64,000 nucleotides of DNA from Cellulosimicrobium protaetiae (GTDB taxonomy: Bacteria; Actinomycetota; Actinomycetes; Actinomycetales; Cellulomonadaceae): the NCBI RefSeq assembly GCF_009708005.2, contig NZ_CP052757.1, positions 4,340,001 through 4,404,000 on the forward strand, read 5' to 3'. Position numbers and translations under genes: made by a program. The notes beneath the pieces are model-generated. The model did not search any database. It had not been told where the DNA came from and saw nothing but the letters and a program-made list of their open reading frames with translations. Position 1 is the stretch's first letter; each line of letters begins with the position of its first letter. Shown piece by piece: positions 37,310 to 46,358 of this stretch.

Positions 37310-38419
37310 ATGCCCCTGCGCTCGTCCCTCCTCGCCGTCCTCGTCGCCGTCGTCTGGGGCGTGAACTTCGTCGTCATCGACCTCGGCCTCGGCGACATGC
37401 CGCCCACGCTGTTCGTCGCCCTGCGCTTCCTCGTCGTGCTCGTCCCCGCGATCTTCCTCGTCCCGCGGCCCCGCGCGCGCTGGCGGGACGTGCTGCTCGT
37501 CGGCACGTTCATGAGCCTCGGCCAGTTCGGCCTCCTCTACACCGCGCTCGCGATCGGCATGCCCGCCGGGCTCGCGTCGCTCGTGCTCCAGGCGCAGGTC
37601 GGGCTCACCGTGCTGTTCGCCGCCGCAGCGCTGCGCGAGGTCCCGACGCGCGCCCAGCTCCTCGGCGTGCTGGTCGGGGCGGCGGGGCTCGTCGTCGTCG
37701 GCGTGGGACGCAGCGCGTCGACACCGGCGCTCGCGTTCGTCGTGACCCTCGCCGCCGCGGCGTCGTGGGCGGTCGGGAACGTGATCGCGCGCGGCGCCGG
37801 ACGTCGTGACCACGGTTCTCCCTCGGCGGACCGGGGTTCTCCCTCGGCGGACCAGGGTTCTCCCTCGGCCGAACAGGGCTCCCGCTCCCGGCCCGGGCTC
37901 GACGGGCTGTCGATGACGGTGTGGTCGGCGCTCGTCGTGCCGGTCCCCATGCTCGGGCTGTCGCTCGCGCTCGACGGGCCGGACGCCGTCGGGCACGCGC
38001 TCACGCACCTCACGCTCGCGCCCGTGCTGTCGACCCTGTACACGGCGTGGCTCGCGAGCCTCGTGGGCTACGGGATCTGGAACACGCTGCTCGCCCGGTA
38101 CCCGGCGTCGGCGGTGGTGCCGTTCACGATGCTCGTGCCGCCGGTGGGCATGCTGGCCGCGTGGGTCGTGCTCGACGAGGTGCCGAACACGGCCGAGCTG
38201 GTGGGCGGCGCCGTCCTCCTGCTGGGCGTCGCCACGACGACCGGTGTCCTGCGCCGTCGTCCGCCGCGCGGCGTGATCATCCCCCACGCGCCGGACGCCG
38301 AACCTGGGGTCGTCGCACCCCACACGGCCGAGCCCGGGGACGTCCCCGGGTTCGACGGAGCTCCGGACAGCAGCCCCGGGTTCCGGGACCAGGGGGCGAC
38401 ACGCGCGCGTTCGCGCTGA
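37310..38419 (+). CDS. EamA family (DMT superfamily) exporter
   Basis: A 369-residue transporter with ten predicted helices in two EamA domains. Domain 1: LRSSLLAVLVAVVWGVNFVVIDLGLGDMPPTLFVALRFLVV, the usual start. A hydrophilic stretch of about 40 residues between the domains consists of seven-residue units (HGSPSAD, RGSPSAD, QGSPSAE, QGSRSRP). Domain 2 begins MTVWSALVVPVPMLGLSLAL and includes YGIWNTLLARYPASAVVPFTMLVPPVGMLAAW. The C-terminal 45 residues are Gly/Pro/Asp-rich and coincide with palindromic DNA (38298-38400). Related proteins export amino acids such as cysteine/O-acetylserine, but no substrate can be assigned. Confidence 0.9.
   Translation: MPLRSSLLAVLVAVVWGVNFVVIDLGLGDMPPTLFVALRFLVVLVPAIFLVPRPRARWRDVLLVGTFMSLGQFGLLYTALAIGMPAGLASLVLQAQVGLTVLFAAAALREVPTRAQLLGVLVGAAGLVVVGVGRSASTPALAFVVTLAAAASWAVGNVIARGAGRRDHGSPSADRGSPSADQGSPSAEQGSRSRPGLDGLSMTVWSALVVPVPMLGLSLALDGPDAVGHALTHLTLAPVLSTLYTAWLASLVGYGIWNTLLARYPASAVVPFTMLVPPVGMLAAWVVLDEVPNTAELVGGAVLLLGVATTTGVLRRRPPRGVIIPHAPDAEPGVVAPHTAEPGDVPGFDGAPDSSPGFRDQGATRARSR
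37811..37882 (+). repeat. 21-bp in-frame tandem repeat in the EamA gene
   Basis: Units start at 37811, 37832, 37853 and 37874 with core GGGTTCTCCCTCGGCGGACC. Each unit is exactly seven codons, so the protein gains (H/R/Q)GSPSA(D/E) units in the cytoplasmic or periplasmic linker. A closely similar DNA word, GGACCAGGGTGCTCCCTCGG, occurs in the fabG4 linker at about 46955-46974. Confidence 0.8.
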
Positions 38420-38483
38420 CAGGAGGCCCTGGCCGGGGGTTCCATGGAGGTCCGGGGACGTCCGAGACGCGAGGGAGCCTCTC

Positions 38484-39971
38484 ATGAGCCAGACCGCGGG
38501 TCGCACGGAAGAACGCCAGCAGCCGGAGCTCAAGCGCGTCATGGGGCCCAAGCTCCTGCTCCTGTTCATCGTCGGGGACATCCTCGGCACGGGCGTGTAC
38601 GCGCTCACGGGCCAGGTCGCGGGCGAGGTCGGCGGGGCGGCGTGGCTGCCGTTCCTGCTCGCGTTCGTGGTCGCCACCATCACGGCGTTCTCCTACCTCG
38701 AGCTCGTCACCAAGTACCCGAGCGCCGCCGGCGCCGCGCTCTACACGCACAAGGCGTTCGGCATCCACCTGCTGACGTTCGTCGTCGCGTTCATGGTCAT
38801 GAGCTCGGGCATCACGTCGGCGTCGACGGCGTCCAACGCGTTCGCGGGGTTCGTCTCCGACGGGTTCGGGCTGGCTCTCCCGACGGGCGGCGACGGCCGC
38901 CTCCTCATCGCGCTCGGCTTCATGGCTCTCGTCGCGCTCGTCAACTTCCGGGGTGTCGGCGAGAGCGTCCGGGCGAACGTCGTGCTGTCGCTCGTCGAGC
39001 TGTCCGGCCTGCTGCTCGTGATCTTCGTCGGGCTGTGGGCGACGACGCAGGGCAGGGCCGACTTCTCCCGCGTCGTCGTGTTCGAGAGCGCGGACGACAA
39101 GAGCGTGTTCCTCGCCGTGACCGCCGCGACGACGCTCGCGTTCTTCGCCATGGTCGGGTTCGAGGACTCGGTGAACATGGCCGAGGAGTGCAAGAACCCC
39201 GTGCGCGACTTCCCGCGCACGATGCTCACCGGGCTGTCGATCACGGGCGCGATCTACGTGCTCGTCGCGATCACCGCCGTCGCGCTCGTCCCCGTCGGCG
39301 ACCTCGTGGACGACTCGAAGGGCTCGGCGCTCACGCAGGTCGTCGCGGCAGGGGCGCCGAACCTGCCGTTCGACACGATCTTCCCGTTCATCGGCATGTT
39401 CGCCGTCGCGAACTCGGCGCTCATCAACATGCTCATGGCGTCGCGCCTGCTCTACGGCATGTCGAACCAGGGCGTGCTGCCGCGCGCGTTCGGTCAGGTG
39501 CACCCGTTCCGGCGGACGCCGTGGGTGTCGATCCTCGTCACGACGGCCATCTCGTTCGCGCTCATCGTCTACGTGGTGCGGCAGTCGGGGACCGAGTCGG
39601 GCACCAACGCGATCGCGCTGCTCGGCGGCACGACGTCGCTGCTCCTGCTCGTCGTCTTCACGATCGTCAACATCGCGCTCCTCGTGCTGCGCCGCGACCG
39701 CGTGGACCACCAGCACTTCCGGACCCGTACCTGGCTCGCGGTCCTCGGGGCGCTCACGTGCGCGTACCTCGCCGGGCCGTGGGCGCGCAGCGCCGAGCAG
39801 CAGGAGCAGTACGTCATCGCGGGCGCGCTCGTGGGCCTGGGGATCGTGCTCTCGTTCGTCACGTGGCTGTACAACCGCTCGGTACGGCACCGCCAGATCG
39901 CCTTCTCCGACGTCTCCCGCCTCGAGGACGAGGTCGACGACGGCTCCGACGACGACGGTCGCTCCCGCTGA
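38484..39971 (+). CDS. APC family amino-acid permease
   Basis: A 495-residue secondary transporter with about twelve to fourteen hydrophobic helices. Family signs: KRVMGPKLLLLFIVGDILGTGVYALTGQVAGEVGGAAWLPF with the GDILGTGVYALTG substrate/Na+ loop, YLELVTKYPSAAGAALYTHKAFG and FFAMVGFEDSVNMAEECKNPVRDFPRTML. A hydrophilic acidic tail ends the protein (LEDEVDDGSDDDG). The ATG at 38484 is preceded by GAGGGAGCCTCTC. Substrate amino acid or amine is not determined. It is not linked to a sulfur riboswitch. Confidence 0.92.
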   Translation: MSQTAGRTEERQQPELKRVMGPKLLLLFIVGDILGTGVYALTGQVAGEVGGAAWLPFLLAFVVATITAFSYLELVTKYPSAAGAALYTHKAFGIHLLTFVVAFMVMSSGITSASTASNAFAGFVSDGFGLALPTGGDGRLLIALGFMALVALVNFRGVGESVRANVVLSLVELSGLLLVIFVGLWATTQGRADFSRVVVFESADDKSVFLAVTAATTLAFFAMVGFEDSVNMAEECKNPVRDFPRTMLTGLSITGAIYVLVAITAVALVPVGDLVDDSKGSALTQVVAAGAPNLPFDTIFPFIGMFAVANSALINMLMASRLLYGMSNQGVLPRAFGQVHPFRRTPWVSILVTTAISFALIVYVVRQSGTESGTNAIALLGGTTSLLLLVVFTIVNIALLVLRRDRVDHQHFRTRTWLAVLGALTCAYLAGPWARSAEQQEQYVIAGALVGLGIVLSFVTWLYNRSVRHRQIAFSDVSRLEDEVDDGSDDDGRSR

Positions 39972-40001
39972 ACGGCGACGTCCGTCGCGCATGATGGGTC
40001 C

Positions 40002-40451
40002 ATGCCGCCCATGCAGATCCGTGTCGCCGCCTACGCCGTGATCGTCCGCGAGGACGGGAGGATGCTCCTCCCTCACTGGAGCGAGGGGGACCACGACGGG
40101 TGGACCCTGCCCGGGGGTGGCATCGACCCCGGCGAGCACCCCGAGGCGGCCGCCGTGCGCGAGGTGCGCGAGGAGACCGGCTACGACGTCGAGCTCGACG
40201 GACTGCTCGGCGTGGACAGCATCGTCGTCGACGCCGCCGACCGGCTCCGCCCGGAGGATCGCGGCCGGTCGATGCAGGGCATCCGCATCGTGTACCGCGC
40301 GCACGTCGTGGGCGGCGAGCTGCGCGTCGAGGAGGACGAGTCGACCGACGACGTCGGCTGGTTCACGCCCGACGAGGTCGACGCGCTCGACCGCGTGGGG
40401 CTCGTCGACCTCGGCCGGCGCTGGGCCGGGCTGCTCCCCGTGCCGTCGTGA
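40002..40451 (+). CDS. NUDIX hydrolase
   Basis: A 149-residue hydrolase of nucleoside diphosphate-linked compounds. The Nudix box [26 protein letters not shown] is complete (GX5EX7REUXEEXGU). The strand-helix order ([23 protein letters not shown], then [19 protein letters not shown]) fits the fold. The stop overlaps the GTG start of the lipoprotein gene that follows. The substrate cannot be told from sequence. Confidence 0.93.
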   Translation: MPPMQIRVAAYAVIVREDGRMLLPHWSEGDHDGWTLPGGGIDPGEHPEAAAVREVREETGYDVELDGLLGVDSIVVDAADRLRPEDRGRSMQGIRIVYRAHVVGGELRVEEDESTDDVGWFTPDEVDALDRVGLVDLGRRWAGLLPVPS

Positions 40452-41461
40452 CCCGGACCGGCCGCGCCGGTGCGCGACGGCGACGCGGAGCCGTCGTGCT
40501 CGCGCTCTCCGCCGGAGCCCTGGCATCGGCCGTCCTCGCCGGGTGCACGCCCGGCGACGGCGCGGCACCGAGCTCCGGCGCTGCCACGACGACGCTGGCG
40601 GACGACACGTCCGCCGCCGACGATGACGCCACGGAGTCGGGCAGGGCTGATACCGCAGAGCCCGACGTCGTGCGCGTGCCCGCTGGACCCGTCGTCGTCG
40701 AGATCGCGGCGCCCCCGCCCCCTTCCACCACTCCGGGTGAAGGCGACCCGGCGGTAGCGGTCTCGGCCGGCGACGAGGGGACGTCGGACGTCCGCCTCGT
40801 CCTCGCCGACGCCCCTGCGCGGATCTCGGTCGAGGACGGCTCGCTCGTGCGCCACGCCGACGGCACGCTCACCGTCCTGGACGACGCCGGCACATCCGTC
40901 GGAGGGCTCGACGCCCCGCGCGTCCTCGGTGCGCACGACATCGCCCCGCACGGCGCGGCGGTGGACGGCAGGCCGGGCTCTCCCGGCGTGCAGGTCGTGC
41001 TCGTCGACGCGCACCACGCGGAGGTGACGCTCGTGCCCGCGGCGGGGGCGCCGTCGGGCATCACGACGGGCTCCGCGGCCGGTGCCGACAGTGCGGACAG
41101 CGCCCCGGGCGACGACGCGGGCGGGACGGGTTCGGCCGGCGACGGCCCGGCGGCGGCGTGGGACGTCGTCGTGACGCTCGGCACGCAGGCCGTCCGGAGC
41201 ACCGACTGGGGCGACCGGGAAGGCGGGCGCTCGCTCGCCGTCGACCCGACCGCGTGGGCGCGCGGTGCGGGCCAGGCGGGCCAGGAGCTCGTGTGGGCGC
41301 AGGTCGTCGCCGCCGAACCGGAGTCCGACACCCCGACGATGCACGACCAGCTCGTGTGCCACGCCGTCGGCGCCCCGGACAAGGCGACGTGGAACCTGGA
41401 GCCGTGGCGGCCCGACGTCGGGCTGCTCGCCACGATGGCGGCCCGCTGCAACCCGACCTGA
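40448..41461 (+). CDS. DUF2599 domain lipoprotein
   Basis: A 337-residue secreted lipoprotein. Basic start, hydrophobic stretch and lipobox VLAGC (Cys33), then a long Ala/Thr/Ser/Asp-rich linker. Residues 110-215 form a strand-rich region without a known family. The C-terminal 60 residues are the DUF2599 domain: [28 protein letters not shown] ... MAARCNP, with two Cys likely forming a disulfide. The GTG at 40448 overlaps the NUDIX stop. DUF2599 is of unknown function and is found mainly in actinobacterial exported proteins. A terminator-like hairpin follows. Confidence 0.85.
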   Translation: MTRTGRAGARRRRGAVVLALSAGALASAVLAGCTPGDGAAPSSGAATTTLADDTSAADDDATESGRADTAEPDVVRVPAGPVVVEIAAPPPPSTTPGEGDPAVAVSAGDEGTSDVRLVLADAPARISVEDGSLVRHADGTLTVLDDAGTSVGGLDAPRVLGAHDIAPHGAAVDGRPGSPGVQVVLVDAHHAEVTLVPAAGAPSGITTGSAAGADSADSAPGDDAGGTGSAGDGPAAAWDVVVTLGTQAVRSTDWGDREGGRSLAVDPTAWARGAGQAGQELVWAQVVAAEPESDTPTMHDQLVCHAVGAPDKATWNLEPWRPDVGLLATMAARCNPT

Positions 41462-41545
41462 CTTCCAACGCCTCGGCTCACGCCGAGCACGATGCCGCCC
41501 GCGGTCGAACACGACGGCGAGGCCGGACCGGGCCGGGACAGCAAC

Positions 41546-41590
41546 GGCCCGGGCGGCACGACGGCTGGTGGACGTCGTGCCGCCCGGGCC
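41546..41590. terminator. Perfect 18-bp hairpin after the DUF2599 gene
   Basis: GGCCCGGGCGGCACGACG pairs fully with its complement across a 9-base loop (41546-41590), about 85 bases after the DUF2599 stop. Confidence 0.75.
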
Positions 41591-41650
41591 TGACCCTCGG
41601 CGGCGGTACCGCTCCGCCTGCTGTGCCGAGGACGTTCCGGGGACCTGCCG

Positions 41651-41678
41651 ACCGGCGGCCCTCTCAGGGCCCGCCGGT
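41651..41678. terminator. Hairpin after the acyl-CoA dehydrogenase gene
   Basis: ACCGGCGGCCCT pairs with AGGGCCCGCCGGT with one bulged base, a few bases beyond the stop of the minus-strand gene at 41684. Confidence 0.65.
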
Positions 41679-41683
41679 GGGCG

Positions 41684-43816
41684 TCAGCGGGCCTGAGGGC
41701 CGCCCTTGGCGGCCTTGCGCAGCGACTTCTCGCTCCGCGGCTCGTCACCGCTCGCGCGCAGGCGCCGGTAGTAGTCGCGCGCCTCGTCCTGGCGCTCCTT
41801 CTCGATGCCGGACGCGATCGTCGCGCGCAGGTGCTCGGGGCCGTACCCCCACGCGTCCACGAGGTCCTGGGCGTGCGGGCGCAGCCGGTCGATGAGGCGG
41901 TCGAGGTAGCTCGTGACCGTCCGGGCGCGCTGCGTCGAGAGGCGGCCGTTGAGCAGGTACCACGCGAGGTGGCGCTCGACGAGGCTCAGGCCGAACAGGT
42001 CGCGGACCGTGGTGAGGACCTCGCGCGTGCCCGCGTCCTCGATCGTGTCGAGCGCCTGCGTGAACGCCTCCCAGCGCAGCAGCTCCGCGTGGGCGCGCGC
42101 CGCCTCGACGAGCTCGACCTGGTGGGCGTTGAAGAGGTTCGTCGCCGTCTCGGGGTCGGCCTTCTGCGCGGGGCGCAGCGCCTGCGCGACGTCCGCGACC
42201 ATCGTCTCGACCCGGTCGGTCAGCAGCGCGCGCTGCGTCTCGGGGTCGCGCAGGTGGCCGGCGGCGCGGCGCGGGTCGCCGACGTCCGCGAGCGCCTGCG
42301 CCGCGCGCTTGAGCGGGGTGCGGTGCAGCGCCATGTCGCCCGCGCGCTCGACGACGACGCGCGCCATCTGGCCCGGGGTGATGCCCTTGAACTGCTTGCC
42401 GTAGTCGGCGAGCAGACGCTTCGCGACGAGCTGGAGCAGGACCGTGTTGTCACCCTCGAACGTCGCGTAGACGTCGAGGTCCGCGCGCAGGCTCGTGATG
42501 CGGTTGGCCGTGATGAAGCCCGCGCCGCCGCACGCCTCGCGCGTCTCCTGGAGCACGTCGAGCGCGAACCGCGTGCTCGTCGCCTTGAGCGCGGCAGCCG
42601 TCGTCTCGAGGTCCTCGCGCTGCTCCGGGGTGTCCTCCTCGCCGGAGAACACCGAGTGGAACAGGTCGAGCAGGCGGTCGTGCGCGAAGTGCGCGGCGTA
42701 CGTCTCCGCGATGGGCACGATGAGGCGGCGCTTGTGCGTGCCGTAGTCGAGGAGCACGACCTCCTCGGTCGCGCTCGCGCCGGTGAACTGGCGGCGCTCG
42801 TTGCCGTAGCGCACGGCGATCGCGAGGCCGAGCTTCGACGCGGTGACCGCGGCGCCGTCGAGCGACACGCGGCCCTGGACGAGCGAGCCGAGCATCGTGA
42901 AGAACCGGCGTCCGGGGCTCTCGATGGTGCTGGAGTACGTGCCGTCCGCGTCGACCGAGCCGTAGCGGGCGAGCAGGTCGGTGCGCGGGATCCGCACGTG
43001 GTCGAAGTGCAGGCGGCCGTTGTCGATGCCGTTGAGCCCGCCCTTCTGGCCGTCGTCCTCGCCGCCCACGCCGGGCAGGAACGGCAGGCGGCCGAGCTCG
43101 TCGCGCTCGCCGTCGGTGTCGCGGATGGGCACGTAGAAGGCGTGCACGCCGTGGTTGACGTTCTTCGTGATCAGCTGCGCGAACACCACCGCGGCCACGC
43201 CGTGCACGCCGGCGTTCCCGAGGTAGTCCTTCCACGCCCCGCGGAACGGGGTGTGGATGACGAACTCCTCGGTCTCCGGGTCGTACGTCGCCGTGGTGGC
43301 GATGCTCGCGACGTCGGACCCGTGGCCGATCTCCGTCATCGCGAACGCACCCGGTACCGAGAGGTCCATCGCGCCCGGGAGGAGGCGGTCCTGCTGCTCG
43401 GGCGTGCCGAGGTGCAGGATCGCCGCACCGAACAGGCCCCACTGCACGCCCGCCTTGATCTGGAGCGACGGGTCGGCCGCGACGAGCTCCTCGAACCCGG
43501 CGAGGTTGCCGCCCGCGTCGTCCGCGCCGCCGAGGCGCTCGGGGTACCCGCGCCAGACCTGCCCCTTGCCGACGAGCAGGTGCATCTGCTCCAGCACGCG
43601 CTCGCGGTGCTCGCGCAGGCTCAGGCCCTCGATGCGCTGGAACGCCTGCTCGCCCGCGGTGGCGCGCGCCGTCGCGCGCAGGTCGGCCCAGCGGCCGAGC
43701 AGGAGCTTCTCGAGGGAGGCGACGTCGACGCGGGCCTCGCCCTGCGGCGTCGCGCTCGCGTCACCCGGGGTCGACGCGCGCGGCGCGACGGCGGGACGGT
43801 CGGACGTGGCGGTCAT
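41684..43816 (-). CDS. Acyl-CoA dehydrogenase/oxidase family protein (FadE5-like)
   Basis: A 710-residue FAD enzyme. Domains: N-terminal helical part (SLREHRERVLEQMHLLVGKGQVWRGYPERLGG), middle strand domain with GAFAMTEIGHGSDVASIATTATYDPETEEF, and two C-terminal helical parts with GAAVTASKLGLAIAVRYGNERRQF, and LQETREACGGAGFITANRITSLRADLDVYATFEGDN, where the Glu before GDN is in the usual catalytic-base region of acyl-CoA oxidases. It is longer than a simple dehydrogenase (about 380) and close to acyl-CoA oxidase length. Oxidises acyl-CoA at the alpha-beta bond. Co-transcribed with a TetR regulator and divergent from thiolase-FabG4-MaoC, as in mycobacterial fadE5. Confidence 0.92.
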   Translation of the reverse strand: MTATSDRPAVAPRASTPGDASATPQGEARVDVASLEKLLLGRWADLRATARATAGEQAFQRIEGLSLREHRERVLEQMHLLVGKGQVWRGYPERLGGADDAGGNLAGFEELVAADPSLQIKAGVQWGLFGAAILHLGTPEQQDRLLPGAMDLSVPGAFAMTEIGHGSDVASIATTATYDPETEEFVIHTPFRGAWKDYLGNAGVHGVAAVVFAQLITKNVNHGVHAFYVPIRDTDGERDELGRLPFLPGVGGEDDGQKGGLNGIDNGRLHFDHVRIPRTDLLARYGSVDADGTYSSTIESPGRRFFTMLGSLVQGRVSLDGAAVTASKLGLAIAVRYGNERRQFTGASATEEVVLLDYGTHKRRLIVPIAETYAAHFAHDRLLDLFHSVFSGEEDTPEQREDLETTAAALKATSTRFALDVLQETREACGGAGFITANRITSLRADLDVYATFEGDNTVLLQLVAKRLLADYGKQFKGITPGQMARVVVERAGDMALHRTPLKRAAQALADVGDPRRAAGHLRDPETQRALLTDRVETMVADVAQALRPAQKADPETATNLFNAHQVELVEAARAHAELLRWEAFTQALDTIEDAGTREVLTTVRDLFGLSLVERHLAWYLLNGRLSTQRARTVTSYLDRLIDRLRPHAQDLVDAWGYGPEHLRATIASGIEKERQDEARDYYRRLRASGDEPRSEKSLRKAAKGGPQAR

Positions 43817-44661
43817 GGGATCTCCTTGAGGTCTGAGGCGGTCGCCGGGTGCTCGGGGCGGTCGGTGGCGGGGCGGACGCCGTCGCGACGGGTCGCGGGC
43901 GTGCGCCGGTCGTCGTGGGAGCGGGGGGTGCCCGGGTTGTGGGAGAGGACGCCGACCGGACCGGCCCAGAGCCAGGCGGCGACGCGCTCGGTGAGCTGCT
44001 CGCGGTCGGGGACGTCCGGGCGGTCGCGGTGGCCGAGCCACCACTCCCCCGCGCCGCGCACGAACCCGACGGCACCTGCGGCCCACGCCGCGGCGTCGGC
44101 GGGCGAGACGTCGGTGACGCGCGCGAACGGCTCGGCGACGAGCTCGATCACCGAGTCGAGGAACGCCGCGAGGGGCGCGCGGTCCGCACCGCTCACGCCG
44201 TTCGTCAGACCGCTGGCCGCGAGCTGGGCCGCCGGTTCCTCCGTGCCCGCGACGGCACTCGTACGCGTCACGAAGTAGTAGACGTTGGGCGAGCTCTCGA
44301 TCATCTCGAGGTAGACGCCGACCATCGCGCGCAGCGCGCGCTTGGGCGTCTCGGCCGACTCGGCCGCCTGGGTCAACGCGTCGTGCATCTGTCCCACGAC
44401 GGCGGAGCCCAACGCGACCTGCAGGCCCGTCTTGTCGTCGAAGTAGCGGTAGATGATCGACTTCGACGTCCCCGACGCCGCCGCGATCTCGTCCATGGAG
44501 ACCCCGGGTCCTCCGCGGTGCACGGCCTTGCTCGCCGCCCGGATGAGCTCCGCGCGGCGTGCCGCCCGGTGCTCGTCCCAGCGGGTCGACCTGCCGTCCA
44601 CCGCCGCGCCCGGCTGCACCCGCCCTCGGGTGGCCGCTCGCGCGTCGGCACCTGTGTTCAC
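43813..44661 (-). CDS. TetR family regulator of the fatty-acid cluster
   Basis: A 282-residue TetR protein. HTH region at residues about 35-85: RRAELIRAASKAVHRGGPGVSMDEIAAASGTSKSIIYRYFDDKTGLQVAL. The ligand domain contains ALRAMVGVYLEMIESSPNVYYFVTR. The GTG at 44661, after GGAGGGCGAC, is preferred over an ATG 24 codons upstream, which would add only Arg/Cys-rich sequence. The stop overlaps the acyl-CoA dehydrogenase start. It most likely represses both arms of this divergent cluster in answer to acyl-CoA. Confidence 0.9.
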   Translation of the reverse strand: MNTGADARAATRGRVQPGAAVDGRSTRWDEHRAARRAELIRAASKAVHRGGPGVSMDEIAAASGTSKSIIYRYFDDKTGLQVALGSAVVGQMHDALTQAAESAETPKRALRAMVGVYLEMIESSPNVYYFVTRTSAVAGTEEPAAQLAASGLTNGVSGADRAPLAAFLDSVIELVAEPFARVTDVSPADAAAWAAGAVGFVRGAGEWWLGHRDRPDVPDREQLTERVAAWLWAGPVGVLSHNPGTPRSHDDRRTPATRRDGVRPATDRPEHPATASDLKEIP

Positions 44662-44760
44662 GTCGCCCTCCGTCTGCGCCCGACCTCGATGTCGTCGGCA
44701 CCTGTCTCTCGGCACCGCGTCGGGGCAGGGCACGGCCCTGTGACCCGACTCACGAAACCG

Positions 44761-44777
44761 AGAGTATCAGGTACTCT
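44761..44777. promoter_or_regulatory. Operator candidate AGAGTA-N5-TACTCT
   Basis: A perfect 6-bp dyad 100 bases from the TetR start and 128 bases before the thiolase gene. The region is unusually AT-rich for this genome and includes TATTGG. It is a likely TetR binding site over the divergent promoters. Confidence 0.55.
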
Positions 44778-44904
44778 TGGTATTGGACACCATCCGGCCC
44801 TCTCCCCCGCCTCCCCGCGCCGTCGAGCACGACGTCGCACCGAGGCGCACTCCCCGGGCCGGGACCGACGCAGCGCAGCGAGCACGGACAGGAAGTGAGG
44901 CACA

Positions 44905-46326
44905 GTGGCCATCCGCAAGAGCCCCCGCCAGACCCCCGAGCAGGCCCCCGCGACCAGCACCCCCGGCGCACCCCGCGACGCCTGGGTCGTGGGCGGGAAC
45001 CGCATCCCGTTCGCGCGCGCCGGGAAGAAGTACTCGTCCGCGAGCAACCAGGAGATGTTCACGGCCGCGCTCGAAGGACTCGTCGCGCGCTTCGGCCTCC
45101 AGGGCGAGCGGCTCGGCGAGGTCGTCGGCGGCGCCGTGCTCAAGCACTCGCGCGACTTCAACCTCGTGCGCGAGTCCGTGCTCGGCTCGTCCCTCTCCCC
45201 CGAGACCCCGGCCTACGACCTCCAGCAGGCGTGCGCGACCGGCCTCGAGGCGACGATCACCGTCGCGAACAAGATCCGGCTCGGCCAGGTCGAGTCGGGT
45301 GTCGCGGGCGGCTCCGACACCGTGTCCGACGCACCGATCGCCGTGAGCGAGGGCCTGCGACGGGCGCTCCTGGAGGCCAGCCACGCGAAGACCTTCGGCC
45401 AGCGCGTCAAGGCGTTCGCGAAGGTGCGCCCCTCCGACCTCGCGCCCCTCACCCCCGCGACCGACGAGCCGCGCACCGGCCTGTCCATGGGCGAGCACCA
45501 GGCGATCACGACGGCTCGCTGGGGCATCACGCGCGAGGCGCAGGACGAGCTCGCGCTCGCGAGCCACGAGCACCTCGCGGCCGCGTGGGACGCCGGCTTC
45601 TTCGACGACCTCGTCACCCCGTTCCGCGGGCTCGTGCGCGACGACAACCTGCGCACCGACTCGTCGCTCGAGAAGCTCGCCGCGCTCAAGCCGGTGTACG
45701 GGAAGCGCCTCGCGGGGGCGGCGGCGGGCGACGGGAGCAGCGCCGAGCCGACCATGACCGCGGGCAACTCGACGCCGCTGACCGACGGCGCGTCGACCGT
45801 CCTGCTCGCGTCCGCCGAGTGGGCGCGCGAGCGCGACCTCCCGCTGCTCGCGCGCGTCGTCGACGCCGAGACCGCGGCCGTCGACTTCGTGCACGGGCAC
45901 GAGGGCCTGCTCATGGCCCCGGCCCACGCCGTGCCGCGCCTCCTCGCGCGCAACGGCCTCGCGCTCGGCGACTTCGACCTCTACGAGATCCACGAGGCGT
46001 TCGCCTCCACGGTCCTCACGACGCTCAAGGCCTGGGAGGACGACGAGTACTGCCGCACCGAGCTCGGGCTCGACGGCGCGCTCGGGTCGATCGACCGCTC
46101 GCGGCTCAACGTCAACGGGTCCTCGCTCGCCGCGGGCCACCCCTTCGCCGCGACGGGCGGGCGCATCGTCGCGACGGCGGCCAAGCTCCTCGCCGCGAAG
46201 ACCGCCGAGACCGGAGCGCCCGCTCGCGCGCTGATCTCCGTGTGCGCCGCCGGAGGGCTCGGCGTCGCCGCGATCCTCGAGTCGGTTCCCGCCGCGGACC
46301 GCACCGACGACACCACCGCCGCCTGA
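44905..46326 (+). CDS. Acetyl-CoA C-acetyltransferase (thiolase, FadA2/FadI type)
   Basis: A 473-residue thiolase. Catalytic Cys in LQQACATGLEATITVANKI, the TAGNS-like segment MTAGNSTPLTDGAS, EIHEAFAST, His in NVNGSSLAAGHPFAATGGR, and second Cys in LISVCAAGGLGVAAIL. It cleaves 3-ketoacyl-CoA or condenses acetyl-CoA. The GTG start at 44905 follows AGGAAGTGAGGCACA. It is first in a three-gene operon with fabG4- and maoC-type genes, matching the order fadA2-fabG4-htdX known from Mycobacterium. Confidence 0.94.
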   Translation: MAIRKSPRQTPEQAPATSTPGAPRDAWVVGGNRIPFARAGKKYSSASNQEMFTAALEGLVARFGLQGERLGEVVGGAVLKHSRDFNLVRESVLGSSLSPETPAYDLQQACATGLEATITVANKIRLGQVESGVAGGSDTVSDAPIAVSEGLRRALLEASHAKTFGQRVKAFAKVRPSDLAPLTPATDEPRTGLSMGEHQAITTARWGITREAQDELALASHEHLAAAWDAGFFDDLVTPFRGLVRDDNLRTDSSLEKLAALKPVYGKRLAGAAAGDGSSAEPTMTAGNSTPLTDGASTVLLASAEWARERDLPLLARVVDAETAAVDFVHGHEGLLMAPAHAVPRLLARNGLALGDFDLYEIHEAFASTVLTTLKAWEDDEYCRTELGLDGALGSIDRSRLNVNGSSLAAGHPFAATGGRIVATAAKLLAAKTAETGAPARALISVCAAGGLGVAAILESVPAADRTDDTTAA

Positions 46327-46358
46327 CGGCCCGACCGACGACCCGAGAGGAACCACCC

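Noticed and set aside
37811-37882. CRISPR-like tandem repeats
   Set aside because: Units are contiguous with no spacers and lie in frame inside a transporter gene; same for 17692-17760.
44662-44733. Longer ATG start for the TetR regulator
   Set aside because: Adds 24 Arg/Cys/Pro residues with no conservation; the GTG at 44661 has a good ribosome site.
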